Counted from the first letter of the stretch, positions 35,364-43,951 are shown. The stretch is DNA of 64,000 bases from Winogradskyella alexanderae (GCF_020166335.1 NZ_JAIUJR010000010.1:48261-112260), one strand, 5' to 3'. Notes: generated from the letters alone by a model not told the origin. Numbers and translations are program-made.

Positions 35364-35888
35364 ATGTATCAAAAATATAAAAACGCAGAGCTTGTTAAAC
35401 CAGGCGGATTAGAATTAAAAGATCGCTTGGTAGGTGTACAGCGTGTAACTAAAGTAACTAAAGGTGGTAGAGCATTTGGTTTTTCGGCTATTGTTGTAGT
35501 TGGAGATGAGGCTGGTGTTGTAGGTCACGGTTTAGGAAAATCTAAAGATGTTGCAACTGCAATCGCCAAAGCAGTAGAGGATGCTAAGAAAAACTTAGTA
35601 AGAATACCAATTGTAAAAGGGACATTACCTCACGAGCAGAAAGGTAAATATGGTGGTGCAAGAGTAAATATTATTCCTGCTGCCCCAGGTACGGGAGTAA
35701 TCGCAGGAGGTGCAGTAAGAACTGTTCTTGAAGCAGTTGGTGTACACGATGTATTATCAAAGTCTCAAGGCTCGTCTAACCCGCACAATGTTGTTAAAGC
35801 TACGTTTGATGCTCTTTTACAATTAAGAGACGCCAGAACAATTGCTAAAGATCGCGGTATTTCTTTAGAAAAAGTATATAACGGATAA
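35364..35888 (+). CDS. rpsE: 30S ribosomal protein S5
   Basis: 174 residues: [79 protein letters not shown] in blocks. It contributes to the mRNA entry helicase region and decoding fidelity. Confidence 0.98.
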   Translation: MYQKYKNAELVKPGGLELKDRLVGVQRVTKVTKGGRAFGFSAIVVVGDEAGVVGHGLGKSKDVATAIAKAVEDAKKNLVRIPIVKGTLPHEQKGKYGGARVNIIPAAPGTGVIAGGAVRTVLEAVGVHDVLSKSQGSSNPHNVVKATFDALLQLRDARTIAKDRGISLEKVYNG

Positions 35889-35900
35889 TCATTGGATAAG

Positions 35901-36080
35901 ATGGCAAAGATTAGAGTAAAAAAAGTAAAAAGTGCAATAAACCGAACTAAAAAACAAAAGCTAACGTTAGAAGCTTTAGGTTTGAGAAAAATCGGGCAAG
36001 TAGTAGAGCACGATGCCACGCCAAATATCCTTGGTATGGTTAAGAAAGTTGAACATTTAGTTTCTGTAGAAGAAGCTTAA
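35901..36080 (+). CDS. rpmD: 50S ribosomal protein L30
   Basis: 59 residues from the ATG at 35901 (MAKIRVKKVKSAINRTKKQ); a TTG nine bases upstream (35892) would add MDK and is unlikely. LEALGLRKIGQVVEHDATPNILGMV is diagnostic. Normal size. Confidence 0.96.
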   Translation: MAKIRVKKVKSAINRTKKQKLTLEALGLRKIGQVVEHDATPNILGMVKKVEHLVSVEEA

Positions 36081-36096
36081 AAATATAAACTTAAGA

Positions 36097-36549
36097 ATGG
36101 ATTTAAGTAATTTAAAACCTGCAGAAGGTTCAGTTAAAAGTCAAGGCAAGCGTGTAGGTCGTGGTCAAGGTTCCGGTAAAGGAGGTACTGCAACAAGAGG
36201 ACATAAAGGGGCAAAGTCGCGTTCAGGATATTCTAAGAAATTAGGATTCGAGGGCGGACAAATGCCATTACAAAGACGTGTTCCAAAATACGGATTTAAG
36301 AATATCAACCGTGTTGCTTACCAGGGTGTAAATGTGGATACCTTGCAACAATTGGTGGATGACAAGAAGATTAAAGACACGGTTGATTTTGAAACAATCG
36401 TTTCTTTAGGTTTGGCTGGAAAAAACGATCTAGTGAAAATCCTTGGAAGAGGTGAGTTAAAAGCCAAGTTAACTGTAACTGCTCATAAATTTACTGCTAC
36501 GGCAAAAGCTGCTATTGAAGCTGCTGGTGGTGAAGCTGTAACTTTATAA
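36097..36549 (+). CDS. rplO: 50S ribosomal protein L15
   Basis: 150 residues: LSNLKPAEGSVKSQGKRVGRGQGSGKGGTATRGHKG in the glycine-rich N-terminus, FEGGQMPLQRRVPKYGFKN, and the globular C-terminus ending AAGGEAVTL. A late-assembling 50S protein. secY starts 10 bases after it, the classical order. Confidence 0.98.
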   Translation: MDLSNLKPAEGSVKSQGKRVGRGQGSGKGGTATRGHKGAKSRSGYSKKLGFEGGQMPLQRRVPKYGFKNINRVAYQGVNVDTLQQLVDDKKIKDTVDFETIVSLGLAGKNDLVKILGRGELKAKLTVTAHKFTATAKAAIEAAGGEAVTL

Positions 36550-36559
36550 GAACTATAGG

Positions 36560-37921
36560 ATGAAGATAATAGAAACATTAAAAAACGTTTGGAAAATCAC
36601 AGAGCTTAAGGATAGAATTATTTTAACCTTAGGCTTGTTATTGGTTTATCGTTTTGGTGCTCAGGTGGTATTACCTGGCATCAATATCGATGCGCTTGGT
36701 GGTTTACGAGCTGGTACTGACAGTGGAATATTAGGATTGTTAAATGCCTTTACAGGTGGAGCCTTTGCGAATGCTTCTGTATTTGCATTGGGAATAATGC
36801 CATATATTTCAGCATCTATTGTTGTTCAGTTAATGGGTATTGCAATTCCTTATTTACAAAAACTTCAAAAAGAGGGTGCAAGTGGCCAAAAGAAAATTAC
36901 CCAAATTACACGCTGGTTAACAATTGGTATTTGTCTAGTCCAAGCACCTGGTTATTTGGCAACCGTGCCGAGCTTATCTGGTGCACCGTCCATGAGTACG
37001 CTTTTAATGCCAGGATTTAATGAAACAATATTTTACTTTTCTTCGGTAATAATTCTCGTTACAGGATGTGTATTTGCAATGTGGCTAGGTGAGAAAATAA
37101 CAGACAAAGGAATTGGAAATGGTATTTCATTATTAATTATGGTTGGTATCATTGCAACATTGCCACAGTCGTTCATGCAGAATGCATTGTCAAGAACTGA
37201 GGGCAATGGAGGCTTTATGATGATATTAATAGAATTAGTTATTTGGTTCTTAATTATTTTGGCTTCTGTGTTCTTGGTTATGGCTGTTAGAAAAATTGCT
37301 GTACAATACGCAAGAAGAACTGCCTCAGGTGGATATGAAAGAAATGTATTTGGATCTAGGCAATTTTTACCGTTAAAGCTAAATGCATCGGGCGTAATGC
37401 CAATTATATTTGCTCAGGCTATAATGTTTGTACCTAGTCTAATTGGTGGATCATCATTATTGAAAGAAACCACTGCTGGTGCATGGATGCAAACTAATTT
37501 TTCTGACATCTTTGGTCTTTGGTATAATGTTGTATTTGGTTTGTTAATTATTGTATTTACTTACTTCTATACGGCTATTACTGTACCAACAAACAAAATG
37601 GCTGATGATTTAAAACGAAGCGGTGGTTTTATACCAGGCATCAGACCAGGTACAGAAACATCGGAATATTTAGATAAGATTATGTCGCAGATAACACTGC
37701 CTGGCTCTATATTCTTAGCACTTATTGCTGTGTTCCCAGCATTTATAGTTAAGCTTATGGGTGTTCAACAAGGGTGGGCATTGTTTTTTGGTGGTACATC
37801 GCTTTTGATTATGGTAGGTGTAGCTATTGATACAATGCAACAAATCAATTCATACTTACTTAACAAGCACTATGATGGTTTGATGAAAACAGGTAAGAAT
37901 AGAAAAGCAGTTGCGCAATAA
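36560..37921 (+). CDS. secY: Protein translocase subunit SecY
   Basis: 453 residues with ten predicted transmembrane helices. The N-terminal WKITELKDRIILTLGLLLVYR and the plug region with LGLLNAFTGGAF are seen, followed by FALGIMPYISASIVVQLM and the C-terminal basic loop DDLKRSGGFIPGIRPGTETSEYLDKIM. It is the channel of the Sec translocon in the inner membrane. infA follows after 9 bases. The adk and map genes that often sit after secY in other bacteria are absent here; adk is fused to hpt at 954-2063. Confidence 0.98.
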   Translation: MKIIETLKNVWKITELKDRIILTLGLLLVYRFGAQVVLPGINIDALGGLRAGTDSGILGLLNAFTGGAFANASVFALGIMPYISASIVVQLMGIAIPYLQKLQKEGASGQKKITQITRWLTIGICLVQAPGYLATVPSLSGAPSMSTLLMPGFNETIFYFSSVIILVTGCVFAMWLGEKITDKGIGNGISLLIMVGIIATLPQSFMQNALSRTEGNGGFMMILIELVIWFLIILASVFLVMAVRKIAVQYARRTASGGYERNVFGSRQFLPLKLNASGVMPIIFAQAIMFVPSLIGGSSLLKETTAGAWMQTNFSDIFGLWYNVVFGLLIIVFTYFYTAITVPTNKMADDLKRSGGFIPGIRPGTETSEYLDKIMSQITLPGSIFLALIAVFPAFIVKLMGVQQGWALFFGGTSLLIMVGVAIDTMQQINSYLLNKHYDGLMKTGKNRKAVAQ

Positions 37922-37930
37922 ACAGGTATT

Positions 37931-38146
37931 ATGGCAAAGCAAGCAGCAATAGAACAAGACGGAACAATAATAGAAGCATTATCTAATGCAATGTTCCGTG
38001 TAGAATTAGAAAACGGTCACATCGTGACAGCACACATTTCTGGTAAAATGCGTATGCATTACATTAAATTATTACCAGGTGATAAGGTAAAATTAGAAAT
38101 GAGTCCTTACGATTTAACTAAGGCTCGTATAACTTATAGATACTAA
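37931..38146 (+). CDS. infA: Translation initiation factor IF-1
   Basis: 71 residues, one S1/OB-fold domain: [61 protein letters not shown] in blocks. It blocks the A site during initiation. Located between secY and rpmJ. Confidence 0.98.
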   Translation: MAKQAAIEQDGTIIEALSNAMFRVELENGHIVTAHISGKMRMHYIKLLPGDKVKLEMSPYDLTKARITYRY

Positions 38147-38172
38147 TAATTAGTATTTTAAAACTAATACAG

Positions 38173-38289
38173 ATGAAAGTAAGAGCATCAGTAAAGAAAA
38201 GAAGCGCAGACTGTAAATTAGTACGACGCAAAGGAAGACTTTACGTAATTAACAAAAAGAATCCAAGATTCAAACAAAGACAAGGGTAA
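38173..38289 (+). CDS. rpmJ: 50S ribosomal protein L36 (zinc-free type)
   Basis: 38 residues: [20 protein letters not shown], then [18 protein letters not shown]. Of the usual Cys-Cys-Cys-His zinc ligands only one Cys is left (Ser, Asn/Lys and Phe replace the others), so this is a C-minus form that needs no zinc. It lies between infA and rpsM, two bases before the latter. Confidence 0.96.
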   Translation: MKVRASVKKRSADCKLVRRKGRLYVINKKNPRFKQRQG

Positions 38290-38291
38290 TT

Positions 38292-38666
38292 ATGGCAAGA
38301 ATTGCAGGTGTAGACATACCAAAACAAAAAAGAGGAGTTATCTCTTTAACTTATATCTATGGAATAGGTAAAAGTAGAGCTAAGGAAATTTTAGCTACAG
38401 CTAAAGTTGATGAAGGCACTAAAGTCCAAGACTGGACTGATGATGAAATAGGCGCTATCCGTGAAGCGGTTGGGTCTTACAAAATCGAAGGTGAATTGCG
38501 CTCAGAAACCCAATTAAACATTAAGCGATTGATGGATATTGGATGTTATAGAGGTATTCGTCATAGAGCCGGACTTCCTCTAAGAGGACAACGTACTAAG
38601 AACAACTCTCGTACAAGAAAAGGTAGAAGAAAAACAGTTGCTAACAAGAAAAAAGTAACTAAATAA
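38292..38666 (+). CDS. rpsM: 30S ribosomal protein S13
   Basis: 124 residues: [32 protein letters not shown], then the C-terminal [37 protein letters not shown] region that reaches the P-site tRNA. It heads the alpha-type genes. A 110-base repeat-bearing spacer separates it from rpsK. Confidence 0.98.
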   Translation: MARIAGVDIPKQKRGVISLTYIYGIGKSRAKEILATAKVDEGTKVQDWTDDEIGAIREAVGSYKIEGELRSETQLNIKRLMDIGCYRGIRHRAGLPLRGQRTKNNSRTRKGRRKTVANKKKVTK

Positions 38667-38680
38667 TAATTAAAAAAGAC

Positions 38681-38775
38681 ATTAGTCATTAGTAATTAGT
38701 GGTTAGATGAATCTGTCTGAAATGTAAAAGTTTAGGATTCTAACAACTAAAAGCTGACAACTAGAAACTAAGAAA
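38681..38775. repeat. Degenerate TTAGT/ACTAA repeats in the rpsM-rpsK spacer
   Basis: The left part is three tandem 7-mers ATTAGTC, ATTAGTA, ATTAGTG (38681-38701) then GTTAG. The right part (38740-38772) is CTAAC followed by spaced ACTAA/ACTAG units. The two halves are roughly inverted (GTTAG 38702-38706 against CTAAC 38740-38744), so a long imperfect hairpin could form. Such TTAGT-type low-complexity spacers look like relics of a small repeat family. Confidence 0.55.
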
Positions 38776-38776
38776 C

Positions 38777-39160
38777 ATGGCAAAGTCAAGTACAAAAAAA
38801 CGTAAAGTGATTGTTGATGCAATTGGAGAAGCTCATATTACGGCATCTTTCAATAATATCATCATTTCTCTAACAAACAAAAAAGGTGACGTTATTTCTT
38901 GGTCATCTGCTGGGAAAATGGGATTTAGAGGTTCTAAAAAGAACACACCTTATGCTGCCCAGTTAGCAGCAGAAGATGCAGCTGCAGTTGCAAAGGAAGC
39001 TGGATTAAAGAAAGTAAAGGTATACGTTAAGGGTCCTGGGAATGGTAGAGAATCTGCCATAAGATCTATTCACAATGCTGGTATTGAAGTATCAGAAATA
39101 ATAGATGTTACTCCATTACCGCACAACGGTTGTCGTCCACCAAAAAGACGTAGAGTATAA
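38777..39160 (+). CDS. rpsK: 30S ribosomal protein S11
   Basis: 127 residues: [46 protein letters not shown] in blocks, and the C-terminal [21 protein letters not shown] ending ([18 protein letters not shown]). It is in the 30S platform near the mRNA exit. The spacer before it holds TTAGT repeats; the one after holds a promoter-like element. Confidence 0.98.
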   Translation: MAKSSTKKRKVIVDAIGEAHITASFNNIIISLTNKKGDVISWSSAGKMGFRGSKKNTPYAAQLAAEDAAAVAKEAGLKKVKVYVKGPGNGRESAIRSIHNAGIEVSEIIDVTPLPHNGCRPPKRRRV

Positions 39161-39184
39161 GTATCAATTTTCGCATTTATTGCG

Positions 39185-39192
39185 TAAATTTG
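39185..39192 (+). promoter_or_regulatory. Possible internal promoter (-7) before rpsD
   Basis: TAAATTTG matches TAnnTTTG in the 130-base rpsK-rpsD spacer, leaving a leader of about 95 bases before rpsD. GAGAG (39220-39224) and CTCTC (39272-39276) could close a leader structure. The -33 TTG is lacking at normal spacing, so strength is uncertain. Confidence 0.4.
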
Positions 39193-39290
39193 CAAACTGA
39201 AAAATAAACAAGTATCACAGAGAGGTTAACGAGGGTAAGAGGATAAGCTTAAGACCTTAATTTTACAATCACTCTCAAATTAATTTTAAA

Positions 39291-39896
39291 ATGGCAAGAT
39301 ATACTGGTCCTAAAACTAAAATAGCTCGAAAATTTGGTCAAGCTATATTCGGAGATGATAAAGCCTTCGATAAAAGAAACTATCCTCCAGGACAACACGG
39401 TCCTAACAAAAGAAGAGGTAAAAAATCGGAGTATGCTATCCAATTAATGGAGAAGCAGAAAGCAAAATACACTTATGGTATTTTAGAACGTCAGTTCAGA
39501 AATATGTTTAAAAGAGCAACAGCTGCACCAGGAATTACAGGTGAGGTTTTATTGCAAATGTGTGAATCACGTTTAGATAATGTAGTTTACAGAATGGGTA
39601 TTGCACCTTCAAGAAGTGGCGCAAGACAATTAGTATCTCACAGACACATCACAGTTAATGGCGAAAAGGTAAATATACCTTCTTACCAGCTTAAGGCAGG
39701 TGATGTTGTTGGTGTAAGAGAAAAGTCTAAATCTCTGGAGACTATTACAAGTTCATTAGCAAACGCTAGTAGCGTTTACGAATGGATTACATGGAATAAC
39801 GATACAATGGAAGGTACTTATGTTTCTGTACCTGCACGAATCCAAATTCCAGAGCAAATCAACGAACAGTTCATCGTCGAACTTTATTCTAAATAA
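39291..39896 (+). CDS. rpsD: 30S ribosomal protein S4
   Basis: 201 residues: [42 protein letters not shown], and the S4 RNA-binding domain [34 protein letters not shown] in blocks. A primary 16S-binding protein that autoregulates its operon in other bacteria. It has a long leader and is followed by a 93-base spacer with a hairpin before rpoA. No zinc cysteines are present at the N-terminus. Confidence 0.98.
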   Translation: MARYTGPKTKIARKFGQAIFGDDKAFDKRNYPPGQHGPNKRRGKKSEYAIQLMEKQKAKYTYGILERQFRNMFKRATAAPGITGEVLLQMCESRLDNVVYRMGIAPSRSGARQLVSHRHITVNGEKVNIPSYQLKAGDVVGVREKSKSLETITSSLANASSVYEWITWNNDTMEGTYVSVPARIQIPEQINEQFIVELYSK

Positions 39897-39914
39897 AAAT
39901 TAATAACATTGGTA

Positions 39915-39954
39915 TTTAGCCAAAGGGTTTATTGGTCTTCTTCAAACCGCTAAA
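39915..39954 (+). promoter_or_regulatory. Hairpin in the rpsD-rpoA spacer
   Basis: TTTAGC (39915-39920) pairs with GCTAAA (39949-39954), and GGTTT (39926-39930) with AAACC (39944-39948). The 3' side is continuous and the 5' side has a 5-base bulge. There is no T-run, so it is not a plain terminator. A role in setting S4:alpha ratios is possible. Confidence 0.35.
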
Positions 39955-39989
39955 CCGCGCAACTGAATAACAATTAAAACGAAGACAAT

Positions 39990-40982
39990 ATGGCAATATT
40001 AAATTTTCAGAAGCCTGATAAAGTAATCATGATTGATTCTACTGATTTTGAAGGTAAGTTTGAATTCAGACCTTTAGAACCAGGATACGGATTGACAGTA
40101 GGGAACGCACTTAGAAGAGTACTTTTATCTTCTTTAGAAGGTTTCGCGATTACGTCAGTGAGAATAGAAGGTGTAGATCATGAGTTTTCTACAATTTCTG
40201 GGGTTGTTGAAGATGTAACTGAAATGATTTTGAACTTAAAGCAAGTAAACTTTAAGCGTCAAATAGATGAGATAGATAACGAAACGGTTACTATTTCAAT
40301 TTCTGGGCAAGAGCAAATCACTGCTGGTGATTTCCAGAAGTTTATCTCCGGATTCCAAGTGTTGAATACAGATTTAGTAATCTGTAACTTAGATCCTAAG
40401 GTGAACATCAATATGGAACTTACTATCGAGAAAGGTAGAGGTTATGTTCCAGCTGAAGAAAATAAAAAGGCATCTGCTCCTGTAGGAACAATTTTTACAG
40501 ATTCAATCTATACTCCAATAAAGAATGTAAAGTATAGTATTGAAAACTTCCGTGTAGAGCAGAAGACCGATTACGAGAAATTAATTTTCGAGATCATTAC
40601 AGATGGATCTATTCATCCAAAGGATGCTTTAACTGAAGCGGCTAAAATATTAATCCATCACTTTATGTTATTCTCTGATGAGAGAATTACTCTTGAGGCA
40701 GATGAGATCGCACAAACTGAAACTTATGATGAAGAGTCACTTCACATGAGACAATTGTTAAAAACTAAATTAGTTGATATGGATCTTTCTGTACGTGCAT
40801 TAAATTGTTTAAAAGCCGCAGAAGTAGATACATTAGGAGACTTAGTATCTTTTAACAAGAACGATTTAATGAAATTCAGAAACTTTGGTAAGAAGTCTTT
40901 AACTGAGCTAGAAGAATTAGTTAGTGTTAAAGGTCTTAATTTCGGAATGGATTTAAGCAAGTATAAATTAGACAAAGATTAA
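39990..40982 (+). CDS. rpoA: DNA-directed RNA polymerase subunit alpha
   Basis: 330 residues. N-terminal dimerisation domain: [44 protein letters not shown] in blocks. C-terminal alphaCTD: LDMSVRA-type segment [24 protein letters not shown], then [13 protein letters not shown]. Normal length. It assembles beta and beta' subunits, and the CTD contacts upstream DNA and activators. It lies in the classic rpsD-rpoA-rplQ order. Confidence 0.98.
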   Translation: MAILNFQKPDKVIMIDSTDFEGKFEFRPLEPGYGLTVGNALRRVLLSSLEGFAITSVRIEGVDHEFSTISGVVEDVTEMILNLKQVNFKRQIDEIDNETVTISISGQEQITAGDFQKFISGFQVLNTDLVICNLDPKVNINMELTIEKGRGYVPAEENKKASAPVGTIFTDSIYTPIKNVKYSIENFRVEQKTDYEKLIFEIITDGSIHPKDALTEAAKILIHHFMLFSDERITLEADEIAQTETYDEESLHMRQLLKTKLVDMDLSVRALNCLKAAEVDTLGDLVSFNKNDLMKFRNFGKKSLTELEELVSVKGLNFGMDLSKYKLDKD

Positions 40983-41051
40983 TTATAAACTCCTTTATAG
41001 TTTGCTCCTCAAAAGAGTATAGAAGCAAGATAAAGGTTTAAAACAAAAGTC

Positions 41052-41525
41052 ATGAGACACGGAAAAAAATTCAATCACTTAGGCAGAAAATCAGCTCACA
41101 GAAAAGCAATGCTTGCTAACATGGCATGTTCGTTAATTGAGCACAAGCGTATTAACACTACAACAGCTAAGGCAAAAGCATTAAAGCAATTTATCGAGCC
41201 TATGATTACAAAGTCTAAAACTGATACAACACATAACAGACGTATTGTATTTTCAAGACTTAGACAGAAAGAAGCTGTTGCAGAATTATTTAGAGATGTT
41301 GCAGCCAAAGTAGGCGATCGTCCGGGTGGATATACACGTATCATCAAGTTAGGAAACAGATTGGGTGATAATGCAGATATGGCAATGATAGAATTAGTAG
41401 ATTATAACGAGCTTTACAATGCTGGTAAGGTTGCCAAGAAATCAACTCGCAGAAGTAGAAGGGGAGGTAAGAAAGCTACAACTGTTCCGCCGGTAGATAC
41501 TAAAGCTTCAAACGAGGAAGAATAG
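41052..41525 (+). CDS. rplQ: 50S ribosomal protein L17
   Basis: 157 residues: [34 protein letters not shown] in blocks, and the family ending region [29 protein letters not shown]-terminal extension of about 35 residues ([20 protein letters not shown]) goes beyond the E. coli protein, as is usual in Bacteroidota. It is the last gene of the ribosomal cluster and is followed by a strong terminator at 41640. Confidence 0.97.
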   Translation: MRHGKKFNHLGRKSAHRKAMLANMACSLIEHKRINTTTAKAKALKQFIEPMITKSKTDTTHNRRIVFSRLRQKEAVAELFRDVAAKVGDRPGGYTRIIKLGNRLGDNADMAMIELVDYNELYNAGKVAKKSTRRSRRGGKKATTVPPVDTKASNEEE

Positions 41526-41639
41526 TAAAATGCAAAAGTTAATGTGGTTAGCTTCAATTCATTTGAGAAAAAAATCGGGGATTAAAATCACTATTTTCAA
41601 ATCTCGATTATCGAGTGTTAATAAGCATTAATAAATATC

Positions 41640-41673
41640 AAGGATAAACTTATTTAGTTTATCCTTTTTTTTT
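41640..41673 (+). terminator. Terminator of the ribosomal-protein cluster
   Basis: AAGGATAAACT (41640-41650) and AGTTTATCCTT (41656-41666) form an 11-bp stem with a 5-base loop, followed by a run of T to 41673. It lies 115 bases after rplQ and 34 before carA. Upstream, CTCGAT-T-ATCGAG (41603-41615) is an extra perfect palindrome of unknown role. Confidence 0.9.
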
Positions 41674-41706
41674 GATTTTTACAAAACCTATTTTCAGACA
41701 AAAACT

Positions 41707-42810
41707 ATGAAATATAAACAAAGAAAAAAAGCCCTTATCTTACTTGCTGATGGTACAATTTTTTATGGTAAATCTATAGGTAAGGACGGTACTGCTTTTG
41801 GCGAAGTTTGTTTTAATACAGGTACAACCGGTTACCAGGAAATTTTTACAGACCCATCTTATTACGGACAACTTATGGTAACTACAAATGCACACATAGG
41901 TAATTATGGGACAAAGGAAGATGAGGTAGAATCAGATAGTGTAAAGATTGCCGGGCTTATCTGTAAAAACTTCAGTTTTGAGTATTCCAGGCCAGGTGGC
42001 GATGCCTCCTTACAAGAGTTTTTTGAAAAACACAATACATTAGCTATTTCTGATGTGGATACAAGAGCTTTGGTCAGCTATATAAGGGACAATGGTGCAA
42101 TGAATGCAGTTATTTCTACAGATGTGGATAATATTGATAACTTAAAAAAGGAATTGGCCAAGCAACCAGATATGAAAGGTTTGGAGTTGGCTTCAAAGGT
42201 GTCTACAAAAGAACCTTATTTCTATGGTGATGAAAATGCAACGTATAAGATTGCAGCTTTAGATATAGGGATAAAAAAGAATATTCTAAGAAACCTATCA
42301 AAGCGCGATGCCTATATAAAGGTTTTTCCGTACAATTCTAAATTTGAAGATTTAGAGGCCTTTAATCCAGATGGTTATTTCTTATCAAACGGACCAGGCG
42401 ATCCAGAACCATTGGTGGAAGCTCAAGAAGTTGCAAAAGAAATAATTAAAAGAAATAAACCCCTATTTGGCATCTGTCTTGGGCACCAAGTTATTGCCCT
42501 TGCAAACGGTATTTCAACCTATAAAATGCACAATGGTCATAGAGGTATTAATCACCCAGTGAAGAATTTGATTACTGGTAAGGGCGAAATCACATCACAA
42601 AATCATGGCTTTGCAATCAATAGAGAAGAAACTGAAGCAAACCCAAATGTAGAGATTACTCATTTACACTTAAATGATGACACCGTTGCAGGAATAAAAG
42701 TAAAAGGAAAAAACTGCTTCTCAGTTCAATACCATCCTGAGGCGAGTCCAGGTCCAAATGATTCTGTTTATCTTTTTGACCAGTTTATAGACAATATTAA
42801 GAACGCCTAG
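41707..42810 (+). CDS. carA: Carbamoyl-phosphate synthase small (glutaminase) subunit
   Basis: 367 residues. The N-terminal CarA domain has ALILLADGTIFYGKSIG and GEVCFNTGTTGYQEIFTDPSYYGQ. The class I glutamine amidotransferase domain follows (about 185-367), with nucleophile Cys in GICLGHQVIALANG and catalytic His-Glu in QYHPEASPGPND. It supplies ammonia to CarB for carbamoyl phosphate (pyrimidine and arginine synthesis). CarB is not in the window; a terminator follows directly. Confidence 0.97.
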   Translation: MKYKQRKKALILLADGTIFYGKSIGKDGTAFGEVCFNTGTTGYQEIFTDPSYYGQLMVTTNAHIGNYGTKEDEVESDSVKIAGLICKNFSFEYSRPGGDASLQEFFEKHNTLAISDVDTRALVSYIRDNGAMNAVISTDVDNIDNLKKELAKQPDMKGLELASKVSTKEPYFYGDENATYKIAALDIGIKKNILRNLSKRDAYIKVFPYNSKFEDLEAFNPDGYFLSNGPGDPEPLVEAQEVAKEIIKRNKPLFGICLGHQVIALANGISTYKMHNGHRGINHPVKNLITGKGEITSQNHGFAINREETEANPNVEITHLHLNDDTVAGIKVKGKNCFSVQYHPEASPGPNDSVYLFDQFIDNIKNA

Positions 42811-42819
42811 CAAAGAAGA

Positions 42820-42855
42820 AACGCAATAAAACTCAATCTTTATTGCGTTTTTTTA
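42820..42855 (+). terminator. Terminator of carA
   Basis: AACGCAATAAA (42820-42830) and TTTATTGCGTT (42839-42849) form an 11-bp stem with an 8-base loop, followed by T-rich sequence. The right arm plus T-run is repeated exactly at 43856-43872. Confidence 0.9.
42839..42855. repeat. 17-bp direct repeat, copy 1 (right arm of carA terminator)
   Basis: TTTATTGCGTTTTTTTA, identical to copy 2 at 43856-43872. The two copies bracket the orphan gene 42924-43808. Confidence 0.8.
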
Positions 42856-42923
42856 TTGTTAATTTGGCTAGCTTTAAAGTAGTCTAATTTTTTTCATCAA
42901 TTTTAATTTATTGACTTTTCAAA

Positions 42924-43808
42924 ATGAGCCAAGTAAGAAAAGTGTGTTTTTTAGCAATTTTAATTTGTGTATCACTAGATGCCCAAATAAAATCAATTAA
43001 CCTTCCTCTAGGTGATGATGAAATAAAAATAAGTAGGATCGTACCTATTGTTAGTATCTATGTTGACTCTAAGGATAGAGTTTATATAGAATATGAGCCC
43101 GTTAATACTAGTAGTATTGCGAAAAAATTAACTTATACTAGATTTAAGCTACCACGTGACATTCAAAGACAAATCAAGATATTTCTATACATTGATAATA
43201 AAGCAAATTACAAAATCGTCGATGAAATTAAATCTCAGCTTGCTAGCGCATATTTTGAAAGAATTTATTATAAAACTAATTCTATAGAAGATAAGGATAT
43301 TTTGGTAGGATTGTCATGGACGAATTACTATTCCTTTTATCATCTTGAATTTCCACAGAAGATTTTAACAAAAAAACAAAAAGAGAGAAATAAACGCTTC
43401 AATGATAGTTTGCAAAAAGCCATTGGAATGGACTTTTTTCCACCTCCACCTCCACCACCTCCTGCTAGTTGGTTTTTCGAGTCCCGACAAATAATTTATT
43501 CTGATAGTAAAAATGCTATCGAAGAAGTTTTAGAAAATAAAGATTATAGTTGCTATACTCTAACTAATAAAGGTTTCAAAAGAGGGGATGAAATAATAAA
43601 ATTTAAAAATAAGGATAAAGTTGATGAACTTTTTCATTCATATGATGTAGTTTTCATTAAGTTTAGTAAAGACTTGAAATATGAAAATTATTTTCATGCA
43701 ATTGAATTATACAAAAATTTAAAAACGGATAAAAAAGGTTATTTTTTCGAATTATCTCACGAAATAAATGAAATACATAGTAATTCAAATATTAATCTTT
43801 GTTATTGA
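42924..43808 (+). CDS. Unrecognised secreted protein with ExbD-like segment and polyproline tract
   Basis: A 294-residue protein with a signal peptide or anchor (VCFLAILICVSLDAQ, about 7-21). Residues about 40-115 resemble the periplasmic domain of ExbD/TolR: IVSIYVDSKDRVYIEYEPVN, then KIFLYIDNKANYKIVDEI with a following helix and strand. The usual cytoplasmic start of ExbD and its neighbour ExbB are missing. After a basic linker (LTKKQKERNKRF) comes FFPPPPPPPPASWFF (around residue 175), made of CCA/CCT repeats. The C-terminal third is Lys/Asp/Tyr-rich. The ExbD relation is inference. The gene lies between terminator-derived direct repeats, unlinked to its housekeeping neighbours, which suggests insertion. 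Confidence 0.6.
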   Translation: MSQVRKVCFLAILICVSLDAQIKSINLPLGDDEIKISRIVPIVSIYVDSKDRVYIEYEPVNTSSIAKKLTYTRFKLPRDIQRQIKIFLYIDNKANYKIVDEIKSQLASAYFERIYYKTNSIEDKDILVGLSWTNYYSFYHLEFPQKILTKKQKERNKRFNDSLQKAIGMDFFPPPPPPPPASWFFESRQIIYSDSKNAIEEVLENKDYSCYTLTNKGFKRGDEIIKFKNKDKVDELFHSYDVVFIKFSKDLKYENYFHAIELYKNLKTDKKGYFFELSHEINEIHSNSNINLCY

Positions 43809-43855
43809 GATTAATCACTAAAAATATTCTAAAAATTAAATAACAAAATGAATAA

Positions 43856-43872
43856 TTTATTGCGTTTTTTTA
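43856..43872. repeat. 17-bp direct repeat, copy 2
   Basis: Identical to 42839-42855. Here the matching left arm (CGCAATAAA) is absent, so this copy cannot form the terminator hairpin and looks like a duplicated fragment rather than a second terminator. Confidence 0.8.
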
Positions 43873-43943
43873 GTTACGAAAACATTGTAGTAAATATTAA
43901 TCGTAAATATGATTTTTGTTCTGTTTAACACTACAGATTTTCG

Positions 43944-43951
43944 TAATTTTG
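43944..43951 (+). promoter_or_regulatory. Probable -7 element of eno
   Basis: TAATTTTG matches TAnnTTTG, 74 bases before the eno start. Upstream TTTG (43915-43918) is 25 bases away, slightly long for a -33 element. The rest of the 217-base gap before eno holds the second 17-bp repeat and nothing else I recognise. Confidence 0.5.

Noticed and set aside
38681..38775. Short repeats as a CRISPR array
   Set aside because: Units are 7 bases and degenerate, without spacers of constant length, and no cas genes are in the window.
43856..43872. Second 17-bp repeat as a terminator of the orphan gene
   Set aside because: The left arm needed for a hairpin is absent, so it was treated as a duplicated fragment.
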